Below are positions 25,722 to 34,865 of a DNA stretch of 64,000 bases, piece by piece. This stretch comes from Algoriphagus sp. CAU 1675 (GTDB lineage: Bacteria > Bacteroidota > Bacteroidia > Cytophagales > Cyclobacteriaceae), in NCBI RefSeq assembly GCF_029222925.1, contig NZ_JARHUI010000005.1:186001-250000 (forward strand), written 5' to 3'. The position numbers were made by a program, and so were the translations under genes. Position 1 is the first letter of the stretch. Every line of letters starts with the position of its first letter. The notes under the pieces were generated by a model, which saw only the letters and a program-made list of their open reading frames with translations, had not been told where the DNA came from and ran no database searches.

Positions 25722-26894
25722 TTAGATTTTTTGGTCTTTTCCTGCAGGAATTCCAAAAAACAAAAACTGAAGGGAAAAGAAGAGCATGAAATAGATCAGC
25801 ACATTCCAGTTGTTGAAAAAATCAAGGGATATCCCAAATAGCATGGGACCAAATGCAGCCAGAACATAACCCGAAGACTGAACCATCCCTGATAATTTAG
25901 AAGTAGTCCTATCCTCTGCTGTCCTCAGAGAAATCAGAGTATAGGCGATGCTGAGACTAGCCCCCATTCCTAATCCTATGATGGTCAAAGAAAAATAAAT
26001 CACCCCTTCCACTGAAGAAAACAACAACAAATAGCCTAGGATATACATCAAGCCTACTGCCAGGATCACCTGAGACTGTTCTTTTAAGCGGATCAAAATC
26101 GATGGTGCAAAATAGGAACCAATCAGAGAGACAACCTGCATTCCGGATGAGATCCAGCCAGCTTTTTCTGGACTCATCCCCCTTGAAACCAACATATCAG
26201 GCAACCAAGTGATCAAGGTAAAATACATCACAGACTGTGCCCCCATAAACAGGGTAACTTGCCAGGCTAGCCTGGACTTCCATACATTTTTTACAGGAGA
26301 TGTATCTGCTTTTTGGGTAGGTCTTGCCCTTTTGATTTGGGGAAACCATACCAAAATTGCTAGTAGCAAAAACACCACCCAAAACACCAAGGCTCCTCTC
26401 CACCCAAGTCCCCAACCAACAGCAATAGGAACACTTAACCCTGCGGCAACCGCTGCGAACAAGGACATCCCTGTGGCCAACAGGGCTGTCATTAGTCCAA
26501 GCTTTTCGGGAAGTTGGTTTTTAATCAGAGGGATCAGCAAGACATTGGCGAGCACAATTCCAATACCCGTGAATGCAGTTCCCAGCAATAGCAACTCTAT
26601 CCCTCCAAGAACCCGCAACACCATTCCGAAAAGCAAAATCAACAGGGCCATGAAAATGGCTTTGCCATTCCCCATTCGTTTTCCAATGGATGGGGATATG
26701 AGCGAGAAAATTGCAAAAGTCAGTAAAGGAAGGGTGGTCAGAAATCCAGCCAATCCGTTTGACAGATCCAAGTCATCCCTGATAAAAGGAATTAAAGGCC
26801 CCACTGAAGCAATTGAAGTTCGCAGGTTGATGGCAACCAGTAAGATCCCAAGGATCAGAAGAAACTGTGAAGATTGCTTTTGCAAGACCGGCAA
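25722..26894 (-). CDS. MFS transporter, CynX/NimT type
   Basis: A 390-residue major facilitator protein with about twelve membrane segments. The opening ILLVAINLRTSIASVGPLI and the loop PSIGKRMGNGKAIF match the cyanate/nitroimidazole transporter (CynX/NimT) group. The substrate is not predictable: no cyanase or related enzyme is near. Monocistronic in appearance. Confidence 0.85.
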   Translation of the reverse strand: MPVLQKQSSQFLLILGILLVAINLRTSIASVGPLIPFIRDDLDLSNGLAGFLTTLPLLTFAIFSLISPSIGKRMGNGKAIFMALLILLFGMVLRVLGGIELLLLGTAFTGIGIVLANVLLIPLIKNQLPEKLGLMTALLATGMSLFAAVAAGLSVPIAVGWGLGWRGALVFWVVFLLLAILVWFPQIKRARPTQKADTSPVKNVWKSRLAWQVTLFMGAQSVMYFTLITWLPDMLVSRGMSPEKAGWISSGMQVVSLIGSYFAPSILIRLKEQSQVILAVGLMYILGYLLLFSSVEGVIYFSLTIIGLGMGASLSIAYTLISLRTAEDRTTSKLSGMVQSSGYVLAAFGPMLFGISLDFFNNWNVLIYFMLFFSLQFLFFGIPAGKDQKI

Positions 26895-27023
26895 AAATTA
26901 ATAGGAGGGTGAAGATCAGGTGCAAAGTACGAATTTGGCATGGAATACCCGACCTACTGCTGATCCCAATATCCTAGATTTTGACAATCCACTCCATAAG
27001 CAGGAAGCAAACGAGATTTTCGG

Positions 27024-28052
27024 TTAGGAACGGCTTTCGACTAAATCTTGGACACAATCAACCCAAGTGTCATTGGAATTGAGACTTGGAACCAAATCCC
27101 AGTGCTCACCCCCCAACTCTTCAAACTGTTCCTTGTATTCTTGACCTACCTCAACAGTGGTTTCGAGACAATCAGCCACAAAAGCAGGTGAAAACACCAA
27201 TACTTTCTTCACACCTTCTTGAGCCAATTCTTTGATCACATCCTCTGTGTAAGGCTGAATCCAAGGATCCTTCCCGAGGCGGGACTGAAAACAGGTAAGC
27301 ACTTTCTCAGCAGGAATCCCCAATTTCTCAGCAAGCAATCGGGAAGTCTGGAAACACTGGGCCCGATAGCAAAACTGATTTTTCAACCCATACTTGTTGC
27401 AGCATGCTCCCAATTGGCAATATCCATCTACAGAACCCTTGCGAATCTGCCTTTCCGGTAATCCATGATAAGAAAATACAAACTTTTCATAATCATGCTT
27501 CTTCATAGCTTCCCTTCCGAGTTCGGCCCAAGCTTCCAAGAAAAGCGGGTGATCCACGTAATTACTAATGAAAGTCATCTCAGGAATGATTTGCCATCCC
27601 CTTGCAATTTCCATCACTTTATCCATCACAGAACCATTGGTAGCAGAGGCATATTGTGGAAAAAGCGGTACCACAATAATTTTTTTAACCTTTGCTTTCA
27701 TAAGCTCTTCCAGTCCCTTTTCAATGCTGGGATTTTGGTAGCGCATGGCCATACTTACTATATACTTCTCGGGATCTAGCTTTTTAGTCAGCTTTTCTTT
27801 CAGATCTTCAGTATGAAATAGCAGTGGAGATCCACGATCAGTCCAAAGCTTTCTGTATTCAGCAGCAGATTTGGGAGCCCTAAAAGGCGCAATAATCAAA
27901 TTCACCAGCATCCATCTGGGGATAAATGGAATGTCGATCACCCTTCCGTCCATTAAAAATTCGCGTAGGTATTTTCGCACATCCGAAGTCTGAGTGCTGT
28001 CTGGGGTTCCTAGATTGACAAGTAATACGCCAATTTTTCCGGTTTTAGCCAT
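27024..28052 (-). CDS. hemH: Ferrochelatase with cysteine-rich insert
   Basis: Inserts ferrous iron into protoporphyrin IX (or coproporphyrin) to form haem. The 342-residue protein has the family opening VLLVNLGTPDS, the catalytic His in FSYHGLPERQI, and the conserved PAFVADCLETTVEVG near the end with its metal-site Glu. Between residues of about 220 and 245 there is a cysteine cluster (CQLGACC, then CYRAQC), five cysteines in all, which recalls inserts in other Bacteroidota ferrochelatases. Whether it holds an Fe-S cluster is unknown. A promoter box lies 37 bases upstream. Confidence 0.94.
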   Translation of the reverse strand: MAKTGKIGVLLVNLGTPDSTQTSDVRKYLREFLMDGRVIDIPFIPRWMLVNLIIAPFRAPKSAAEYRKLWTDRGSPLLFHTEDLKEKLTKKLDPEKYIVSMAMRYQNPSIEKGLEELMKAKVKKIIVVPLFPQYASATNGSVMDKVMEIARGWQIIPEMTFISNYVDHPLFLEAWAELGREAMKKHDYEKFVFSYHGLPERQIRKGSVDGYCQLGACCNKYGLKNQFCYRAQCFQTSRLLAEKLGIPAEKVLTCFQSRLGKDPWIQPYTEDVIKELAQEGVKKVLVFSPAFVADCLETTVEVGQEYKEQFEELGGEHWDLVPSLNSNDTWVDCVQDLVESRS

Positions 28053-28089
28053 GATCTAAAGCTTGGATAAGTGATAAACTTTAAGAACC

Positions 28090-28097
28090 CAAAAGTA
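28090..28097 (-). promoter_or_regulatory. -7 box upstream of hemH
   Basis: TACTTTTG on the minus strand matches TAnnTTTG; an ATTG lies about 21 bases further upstream. Confidence 0.55.
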
Positions 28098-28154
28098 AGG
28101 GAGAAAGTTAAACGAAGCCAATTGAACTCAAATATGGGAGATTGAAAAAAGCTT

Positions 28155-29390
28155 TTAGGCTTCCTTCCTTCCTGCCCAAGCCATCAATGGTCCCGAGGCC
28201 ACACTGGAAATCAAGGCAAGAATTACCAACCCAATAAACAGTGAATCAGAGACTAACCCATATTCCAGGGCAATCAAGCCCAGGATAATATCCATGCTCC
28301 CTCTCGTGCTGAGACCAAAACCCACCATCATGGATTCATTCCTCTTTATCCCGGCAAACCTTCCTCCCAGATAAGCTCCATAATATTTGGTCAAAAGCCC
28401 GACGATCACTACAACCCCAGTAACTCCCAAATCAAAACTTTCAATAAAATTCACCTTCAAACCAATTGAAACGAAAAATATCGGAGCGAAGATATTATTG
28501 ATAAACTGGTGAAGGATTTCCTTGGCTTTTTCGGTCAAATATTCTGAATCTCCCAAAGCCACACCAATGATAAAAGCTCCAAAAATGGCGTGTATTCCAA
28601 TGAATTCTGTAAAAGACGCCGCCAAAAAACAAATTGCCAAGGAAAGGGAAAGTAAGCCTCCGGGCCAGGCTAGCTTCTTGTTGATCCAAGGAAGCGTGTT
28701 GTTGATCAGTCCTTTTCCCACAGTCAACATGATCAGGGTAAAAGCCAGCGTAAGTCCGATTGTAGGCCATACACCAAGCCCTCCGTTTCCGGATTCTGAA
28801 AGAGATAAAATCACTGAAAACACAATCCAGCCTAATACATCTACAATCATGGCAGCTGCAATGATCAAGAGTCCGGTTTGAGTTTTGAAGAGGTTCAAAT
28901 CCATCAACACCCTTGCCACCACTGCCAAGGCGGTGATAGAAATAGCCAAGCCAAAGAAAGTCGAGGCAACTGCCCTGTCATGAATATTCACCCCCAGGAA
29001 TTCGGGAAAGGCATAAGCCACTACAAAGCCTGCAATGATGGGCAACGCCATGGAAGCTGCAGCGATTTTTAAGGCATTTTTGCCCTGATTCCATACCACT
29101 TGCAACTCGACCTCCAAACCGGCAATAAAAAGAAGCAAAACCACCGAAATCTGTACAAACCCATCCAATGCTATATTGGTCATCTCATGAGTACCAAATA
29201 GATAATCCTGAAAACCCGGCATCAGTGAACCCAAAATAGTGGGACCTAGCACGATCCCAGCCAGGATTTCCCCGACCACTGCTGGCTGCTTGAGTTTTCG
29301 GGCGATCTCTGCAAAGATCCTGGCCATGATCAACATGGAGGCGAGCTGAAGAAGGAGATTGATTACCTCCTTATGGTTGAGAGTTTCCAT
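28155..29390 (-). CDS. Cation:proton antiporter (CPA2/KefB-like)
   Basis: A 411-residue antiporter with about twelve membrane segments. The signature PAVVGEILAGIVLGPTILG in the first part and GFGLSTRGSMDIILG near the end are typical of the Na+/H+ or K+/H+ exchangers of the CPA2 family. There is no TrkA-N or other C-terminal regulatory domain, so regulation may come from the universal stress protein encoded six bases upstream in the same direction. Confidence 0.9.
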   Translation of the reverse strand: METLNHKEVINLLLQLASMLIMARIFAEIARKLKQPAVVGEILAGIVLGPTILGSLMPGFQDYLFGTHEMTNIALDGFVQISVVLLLFIAGLEVELQVVWNQGKNALKIAAASMALPIIAGFVVAYAFPEFLGVNIHDRAVASTFFGLAISITALAVVARVLMDLNLFKTQTGLLIIAAAMIVDVLGWIVFSVILSLSESGNGGLGVWPTIGLTLAFTLIMLTVGKGLINNTLPWINKKLAWPGGLLSLSLAICFLAASFTEFIGIHAIFGAFIIGVALGDSEYLTEKAKEILHQFINNIFAPIFFVSIGLKVNFIESFDLGVTGVVVIVGLLTKYYGAYLGGRFAGIKRNESMMVGFGLSTRGSMDIILGLIALEYGLVSDSLFIGLVILALISSVASGPLMAWAGRKEA

Positions 29391-29396
29391 GGAGGC

Positions 29397-30227
29397 TTAA
29401 TTTTTAATGATCAACAAATTACAAGGAAGTGTACTCAGCAAGTCTTCCAAATCATGGGGAAAAATCCGGTCAAAGAAATTCAATCTTCGGCTATCTCCAA
29501 CAATTAACAGATCTGCCTCGATTTTTTCACAGAATCTTGCCAACTCAACAGCCCAGCGCCCGCCGGTTACTTTTATATTTATTTTCAAATCTCCCTTATC
29601 AATTGTTTTTAATAGGCCCTGTACATACTCGATCTCATTCTGTACAAGCTGACGTCTTGTTTGGGCAATCTCCTCCTCAGAATCCTCACTGGCAGTACCC
29701 ATCTGCAAGCCGTACATTTTGATTTCATTCAAAATCGACACATTATCCGCCTTCACCTTCTTTGAAAATGCGATCCCTCCGGCAATCACCTTCGGGGTAA
29801 TTTCCAGTTGGGTTCCGTTGATCACCACCTTCGAAAAATCGGATGTTTCGGTTTTGGGTTCGATCAATGTCAATACCGAACAGGTGGATTTTCGGATTAT
29901 CTTTCTACCCACTGAACCCAAATAGTATTTAAACAAGCCCTCCCGCTTCAAAGCTCCTGCCACCAACAAATCCACATGTTCCTCCCGACAGGCTTGCAGG
30001 ATCATTTTTGCAGGCTTCCCCTCTTTCCAAAGCACTTTCGTCCTCAACTCCTCACATCCCAACCTCTGCAGAATTTCGAGAAGTTTCCCTTCCAGCTCTG
30101 GGGTTTTTACCCCGACATGGATCAACACCAATTCCGAATCAAACACCTTCACAAGCCTTCTGGCCTCCGAAATCAGCGCCTCAATCCTCGGGGAAAAAGC
30201 AATTGCCAAACCGATCTTTCTAAACAT
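29397..30227 (-). CDS. Tandem universal stress protein
   Basis: A 276-residue protein with two UspA domains. The first (about 1-130) contains VDLLVAGALKREGLFKYYLGSVGR, similar to the nucleotide-binding G2xG9xGS pattern; the second (about 140-276) has the ending ADLLIVGDSRRLNFFDRIF and is weaker in that motif. The gene is followed after six bases by the antiporter, a common pairing in which the Usp probably modulates transport in response to ATP or stress. That link is inference. Confidence 0.88.
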   Translation of the reverse strand: MFRKIGLAIAFSPRIEALISEARRLVKVFDSELVLIHVGVKTPELEGKLLEILQRLGCEELRTKVLWKEGKPAKMILQACREEHVDLLVAGALKREGLFKYYLGSVGRKIIRKSTCSVLTLIEPKTETSDFSKVVINGTQLEITPKVIAGGIAFSKKVKADNVSILNEIKMYGLQMGTASEDSEEEIAQTRRQLVQNEIEYVQGLLKTIDKGDLKINIKVTGGRWAVELARFCEKIEADLLIVGDSRRLNFFDRIFPHDLEDLLSTLPCNLLIIKN

Positions 30228-30441
30228 AGGTTAAAATGGATTTGCCTGAAATAAGTAAAAAATACCCATTCGTCCAACTAAAAGCTGCATACCCCCATTT
30301 ATCCAATACTAATCCCATTCAAGCAGCATTTGGACTTTCCGAAAAACTAACACCGCATTTTTCAAGTATTTTTAATAAAATTTGGATGAATTCCATACCA
30401 GGAATTTTTCTTTTTGAAAGAATTACTAAACCCAATTTCTT

Positions 30442-32037
30442 ATGAAAAAAACCATACTCGGCTGTTTGCTTACGGCGAGTCTGAGTTTTCCGACTGTCCT
30501 GATGGCACAATCGGACTACCCAACACTCAGTCAGATCAACCAGCGATTGCAGCGAGTGGCATCCAATGCTTCCGCCACTCTGACCTCCCTCACCAAAACT
30601 GATGGAGGAAAAGACATCTGGGTACTCAAGGTAGGTACCGGTGAATTGGATCAAAAACCAGCCATAGCCGTGGTTGGAGGAGTGGAAGGCTTCCATGTCC
30701 TGAGTGTGGAACTTGCTCTTCAGTTTGCCGAAAAATTAGTATCTGAAAACTCAGCGGCACTTGAGAAAACCACTTTTTACATTTTTCCAAATATGTCCCC
30801 AGATGCTTATGAGCAATATCACGCGGCATTGAAATATGAAAGAAGAGGAAATGCTGTGGCCGTGGATCACGACCGTGACGGCAAGGCCGGAGAAAATGGT
30901 TACACGGACCTGAATGGAGATGGATATATTACTTGGATGAGAGTGGAAGATCCTATGGGAGATTATGTGACTTCTTCCCAAGATGAGCGGGTAATGGTAA
31001 AGGCTGACCGTTCCAAGGGAGAGGCCGGCAAATACTTTTTGTACCCAGAAAGCAAGGACGATGACAAAGACGGAAGCTTTGCGGAGGATTTGAAGGAAGG
31101 GATAGCTTTCAACAAATCCCTAACCTATAGATTCCCCGTATTTGAGCCTTTGGCAGGCGACATTCCTGTTTCCCAAAAAGAATCCCGTGCCTTGTTGGAT
31201 TATCTCTTCCAGCAGTGGAACATCTTTGCTTTTGTCACCTTTTCTCCCTCCAACAACCTTTCTGCCCCGCTTAAATACAATGCAGCGGATGCCAGAAAAA
31301 GGGTAGTGACCTCCATTTTGGAAAAGGACCAGACCATCAATGCCATGGTTTCAGAAATCTACAACGAAACGGTTTCCCGAAAAGCCTTCCAACAGTCTAA
31401 TCAGGGTACCAACGGCGATTTCTTTCAATGGGCTTATTTCCATTTTGCAAGGCTGAGCTTCAGTACTCCGGGCTATTGGACTCCTGAATTTGGAAAAGGA
31501 AAAACCAATGCAGAAGCCAACTACCTGGCATGGGCCGACTCTCTTGGCCAACAGGAAAATTTTGTAGCCTGGACAGAAATCCAGCACCCTGATTTCCCTG
31601 GAAAAAAAGTGGAAGTGGGAGGAATCAAACCCTTTTTGATGAGTAACCCTTCTTATGATAAAGTTGGGGAAATTGCTTCAGAGCATACAGCCTTTATTCT
31701 TAAACTGGCAGATATGCAGCCAAATTTGGAACTGCACAATATCAAAACCGAAAGCCTAGGAAACGGACTGACCAGAATCTCTGCCGACCTGTTCAACAAC
31801 TCCCCACTTCCTACCCATTCTCAAATGGGAGAGCGATCCAGATGGCTTCGAAAAGTTCGAGTGGATTTGGAAGTACCTGCAGACCGGATCATTTCCGGAG
31901 ATAAAATCAAGCTGATCAACTCCATCGGCGCCTATGAAAAAGTCAGCCTCAGCTGGATCGTCAAAGGAAATGGAGAGGTCCCTGTCAAGGCAGGAGCTGC
32001 TCATGTAGGTTTTGTAAAAGCCAATATTAAACTCTAA
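30442..32037 (+). CDS. M14-like protein with lost active site (pseudopeptidase)
   Basis: A 531-residue exported protein (signal ending near VLMAQS) homologous to the M14 metallocarboxypeptidase encoded immediately downstream. Aligning KPAIAVVGGVEGFH with KPAMWIDGNIHSNE of that neighbour shows the zinc pair HxxE turned into E82-xx-H85. The third zinc ligand, His in SYHNYGG of the neighbour, is Ser/Pro here (TFSPSNN), and the catalytic Glu of YSNELM is replaced (SFSTPGYW). Calcium-loop-like segments DHDRDGKAG (about 143-151) and DLNGDGYI (156-163) are kept, so the fold probably survives. It is likely not a peptidase but a binding or helper partner. It ends three bases before the active paralogue. 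Confidence 0.85.
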   Translation: MKKTILGCLLTASLSFPTVLMAQSDYPTLSQINQRLQRVASNASATLTSLTKTDGGKDIWVLKVGTGELDQKPAIAVVGGVEGFHVLSVELALQFAEKLVSENSAALEKTTFYIFPNMSPDAYEQYHAALKYERRGNAVAVDHDRDGKAGENGYTDLNGDGYITWMRVEDPMGDYVTSSQDERVMVKADRSKGEAGKYFLYPESKDDDKDGSFAEDLKEGIAFNKSLTYRFPVFEPLAGDIPVSQKESRALLDYLFQQWNIFAFVTFSPSNNLSAPLKYNAADARKRVVTSILEKDQTINAMVSEIYNETVSRKAFQQSNQGTNGDFFQWAYFHFARLSFSTPGYWTPEFGKGKTNAEANYLAWADSLGQQENFVAWTEIQHPDFPGKKVEVGGIKPFLMSNPSYDKVGEIASEHTAFILKLADMQPNLELHNIKTESLGNGLTRISADLFNNSPLPTHSQMGERSRWLRKVRVDLEVPADRIISGDKIKLINSIGAYEKVSLSWIVKGNGEVPVKAGAAHVGFVKANIKL

Positions 32038-32040
32038 GCC

Positions 32041-33783
32041 ATGAATATTATGAAAACAAGAAACTACTTCTTTGCCCTGGCTTTGAGTGCAATGAGCTTG
32101 GGAACCATAGATGCGAATGCACAGGATAAATTCTTCAAAGCGGTGGGCTCTCCCCACATGCCAAAAGTAGAAGTTGCCTGGAACAGATACTATACCTATG
32201 AAGGACTCGTGGATGTCATGCAAAAAATCGCAAAGGCACATCCTAATTTGGCAAAAATCCAGTCCATCGGGAAATCCTATGAAGGGAGAGATATCATGAC
32301 CCTGACCATAACGGATTTCTCTGCTGGAAAAGATACCGACAAACCTGCCATGTGGATTGACGGAAACATCCACTCCAATGAAATTCAAGGAGCTGAATTT
32401 GCCTTGTATGCTGCCTGGTACCTTACCGAAATGCATGCAGACACCGAGTTTATCCAAGAATTACTTGTAGATAAAACCTTTTATATCACGCCTACCATCA
32501 ACCCAGATGCTAGAAATGATTTCTTCCTGAAGCCGAATAATGCCAATACTCCAAGATCCGGGATGATGGTCCTGGACAATGACGGTGACGGATTGGCCGG
32601 TGAGGACAGAATGGACGATCTGGATGGTGACGGTCACATCACCATGATGATCCGGAAATCCCCAACAGGCCGCTACATCAAAGATCCTCTGGATCCGAGA
32701 AGGCTGATCACAGTGGGTCCCGACCAAGTTGGAGAATATGAAATGCTGGGGCAGGAAGGCATAGACAATGACGGAGACGGAGAAGTCAATGATGATGGGG
32801 TAGGTTACTACGATCCAAACCGTGATTGGGGCTGGAACTGGCAACCGGATTACATCCAAAGAGGGGCCTTGAGATATCCATTCTCCCTGCCTGAAAACCG
32901 ATCCGTGATGGAATTTGTGATGAGTCACCCCAACATTGCCGGAGCACAGAGTTACCATAACTACGGTGGTCTGATCCTGAGAGGTCCGGGTGCTGAGGAA
33001 GATGTGAATACCTACAACCGAGAGGATATCCGCATCTACGATGCCATCGCCAAAAAAGGAGAGGAAATGATGCCAGGCTACAAATACATCACTGTTTACA
33101 AAGACATGTATACCGTATTTGGAGGGGAACTTGACTGGTTCTACGGCAACAGAGGGATATTCACCTATTCCAATGAACTGATGATTTCCTACCTGTATTT
33201 CCACCAAAATGCCGGCAGAGGAAATCAGGATGAGCAGCTAAAAGTGGATCAGCTTCTTACTTTTGGAGATGCCTTCGTGGATTGGAAGACCTACCAGCAC
33301 CCTCAGTTTGGAGAGATTGAAATCGGAGGTTTCAAGAAAACCTTTGGCAGAGCTCATCCGGGATTCCTGATGGAGCAAGATGCACACCGAAATTCAGCCT
33401 TTACCATTTTCCATGCCTATCACACGCCAAAACTTTCTGTCATAGATGTGAAAGAAGAAGATATGGGCGGAGGATTGAAAGCCATTACGGCGACTATTTT
33501 CAATGAAAGAATGATGCCTACCCATTCCTCTCAGGACATGAAACATAAAATCGAACGCCCTGATTTCGTAAGTATTTCAGGAGCCAAAGTGGTTGCCGGT
33601 TTTGTAGTAGAGGATGAGGACTTCAAGAAGTTCAAGGAGCAGAAGGATTCTCCCGAGCGCATAGCGGTAGAAAATATTCCGGGAATGAGTGCTGTGAAGG
33701 TAAAGTGGATCGTTTCATCTGCCTCCAACTATTCCATTACTGTTGATTCTGCAAAGGGCGGAAAGGCGAGCTGGAAGAAATAA
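32041..33783 (+). CDS. Secreted M14 family metallocarboxypeptidase
   Basis: A 580-residue exported zinc carboxypeptidase. Zinc ligands are His111 and Glu114 (GNIHSNE) and His306 (SYHNYGG); the substrate-binding NR is at 260-261 (NRDWGW) and the catalytic Glu379 lies in YSNELM. Three DxDxDG-like loops interrupt the catalytic domain: LDNDGDGLAG (178-187), DLDGDGHI (193-200) and IDNDGDGEVNDDG (241-253), which look able to bind calcium. The C-terminal part (about 440-580) is a beta-rich domain. A second ATG three codons in is a possible alternative start. It forms an operon with the inactive paralogue and ends at a strong terminator. Confidence 0.9.
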   Translation: MNIMKTRNYFFALALSAMSLGTIDANAQDKFFKAVGSPHMPKVEVAWNRYYTYEGLVDVMQKIAKAHPNLAKIQSIGKSYEGRDIMTLTITDFSAGKDTDKPAMWIDGNIHSNEIQGAEFALYAAWYLTEMHADTEFIQELLVDKTFYITPTINPDARNDFFLKPNNANTPRSGMMVLDNDGDGLAGEDRMDDLDGDGHITMMIRKSPTGRYIKDPLDPRRLITVGPDQVGEYEMLGQEGIDNDGDGEVNDDGVGYYDPNRDWGWNWQPDYIQRGALRYPFSLPENRSVMEFVMSHPNIAGAQSYHNYGGLILRGPGAEEDVNTYNREDIRIYDAIAKKGEEMMPGYKYITVYKDMYTVFGGELDWFYGNRGIFTYSNELMISYLYFHQNAGRGNQDEQLKVDQLLTFGDAFVDWKTYQHPQFGEIEIGGFKKTFGRAHPGFLMEQDAHRNSAFTIFHAYHTPKLSVIDVKEEDMGGGLKAITATIFNERMMPTHSSQDMKHKIERPDFVSISGAKVVAGFVVEDEDFKKFKEQKDSPERIAVENIPGMSAVKVKWIVSSASNYSITVDSAKGGKASWKK

Positions 33784-33802
33784 AGCAACCTGCTTAAAAT
33801 TA

Positions 33803-33839
33803 AAAATCCCCGGCCCAAAAAGGACCGGGGATTTTTTTT
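33803..33839 (+). terminator. Terminator of the M14 operon
   Basis: Stem AAAATCCCCGG/CCGGGGATTTT (33803-33813 with 33825-33835) followed by a T run. Confidence 0.92.
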
Positions 33840-33845
33840 GTAAAC

Positions 33846-33878
33846 GAAAAACCCCGCCTCAGACCAAAGCGGGGTTTC
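33846..33878 (-). terminator. Terminator of the small secreted Ig-like protein gene
   Basis: Stem AAACCCCGC/GCGGGGTTT (33849-33857 with 33869-33877) with T residues following on the minus strand; placed back to back with the M14 terminator. Confidence 0.88.
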
Positions 33879-33899
33879 TATCAATATAGTGGTTTAGAA

Positions 33900-34463
33900 T
33901 CAAAGGGCAGAAAGGTATTTGTTGAATCCACCGGCAGTCGTCACTCGGAAGCTGATGTTAGCTCCTGGCTTTTCGATGCTGTATACCTTGTGAAGTCCCT
34001 GAGGATTTTCAACTTTCTCAGAGTGGATCAACTTGTCTCCATCATAGATGGAAACAGTTACGTCCTTAGCCTTCAAGTTGCTTACAAGCAATCTGTATTT
34101 GTTTTCCTCGATTTTGGAAACTCTGGAGTAAACAGATGGCTTTTCAATAATGTAGTTTTCAAGAGTTGCGGAACGCAAAACGCCGGACTCATCCAAAACC
34201 TCTACGGAATAAGTACCCTTAGCCAAGGCGCTCAGGTCATATCTTTTTGCAAAAGCTTCTTCTTTGGTGATCTTGTCACGCAATACCAAACGGTCATCTC
34301 CGTCAGTAATTTTGACAATCAAAGCACCTTTAGGAGCTTCTGATACAGCAACCATTACTTTGGCTGGTTCTGTCTGTCTAATTTCGATTGAATTCTCTGC
34401 ACCTGCGGCAAAAGCTCCTGTTGACAATCCTGCAACAAAAAGCATAGTGAATAGTTTTTTCAT
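33900..34463 (-). CDS. Secreted protein with two Ig-like/FlgD-like repeats
   Basis: A 187-residue protein with a clear Sec signal peptide (ending GAFAAGA). The mature part seems to be two copies of a beta-sandwich: the first with GALIVKITDGDDRLVLRDKI and YDLSALAKGTYSVEVLDESG, the second with VTVSIYDGDKLIHSEKV, followed by a strand-rich end. The pattern resembles the beta-sandwich of FlgD or type IX sorting domains but lacks a recognisable cargo. Found widely in Cytophagales as a hypothetical protein; function unknown. A promoter lies 126 bases upstream, giving a long leader. Confidence 0.72.
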   Translation of the reverse strand: MKKLFTMLFVAGLSTGAFAAGAENSIEIRQTEPAKVMVAVSEAPKGALIVKITDGDDRLVLRDKITKEEAFAKRYDLSALAKGTYSVEVLDESGVLRSATLENYIIEKPSVYSRVSKIEENKYRLLVSNLKAKDVTVSIYDGDKLIHSEKVENPQGLHKVYSIEKPGANISFRVTTAGGFNKYLSAL

Positions 34464-34588
34464 TTTAATAATTGGTTTGAATAGGTTCTAATTTGATTTT
34501 GTAACCCGGAACGGCAGATCCATTCTAGGGAGGTATTTTGGGCTACAGGGTCCATCGGGTCTGATGGATGTGGTGTTAAATCACATTA

Positions 34589-34596
34589 CAAAGATA
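34589..34596 (-). promoter_or_regulatory. -7 box of the gene at 33900
   Basis: TATCTTTG on the minus strand matches TAnnTTTG; the -33 region is only T-rich. The predicted transcript would carry a leader of about 115 bases. Confidence 0.55.
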
Positions 34597-34696
34597 CAAT
34601 ACGGAACTTAAATTGAAAAAGTTTCAATAAAAATATGCTTTTATTTGACATTCATCAATCAAACATGTGTTTTATTGTGAAATCAATAAAATTATG

Positions 34697-34707
34697 TCGC
34701 AATCGAT
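34697..34707. promoter_or_regulatory. LacI-family operator-like motif, copy 1
   Basis: TCGCAATCGAT, extended as GCAATCGATAGC, resembles the LacI/PurR operator pattern GCAAnCGnTTGC with one mismatch. It shares eleven bases with copy 2. No LacI-type regulator gene is in the window. Confidence 0.35.
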
Positions 34708-34813
34708 AGCGAGAGCCTTATTTGTCTAAGAAACGCTAATTTTTTAGAATTTTATTCTGTAAAAAAATAATACACAAAATCATGTCAGCACATCAATAAA
34801 CGAAATCAGTTTT

Positions 34814-34824
34814 TCGCAATCGAT
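34814..34824. promoter_or_regulatory. LacI-family operator-like motif, copy 2
   Basis: TCGCAATCGAT continues as GCAATCGATTGT, containing the ten-base palindrome CAATCGATTG (34817-34826). It lies 117 bases from copy 1. Confidence 0.35.
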
Positions 34825-34865
34825 TGTATTGAATGAAAATTTTTTATCATTTTTTTTAAAATCAT

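Noticed and set aside
26209..26901. Long plus-strand open frame opposite the MFS gene
   Set aside because: Antisense shadow: the minus-strand frame encodes a clear MFS transporter, and the plus-strand product has no recognisable domain.
32461..33207. Long minus-strand open frame opposite the active M14 gene
   Set aside because: The plus strand holds the catalytic M14 motifs; the antisense product has no family features.
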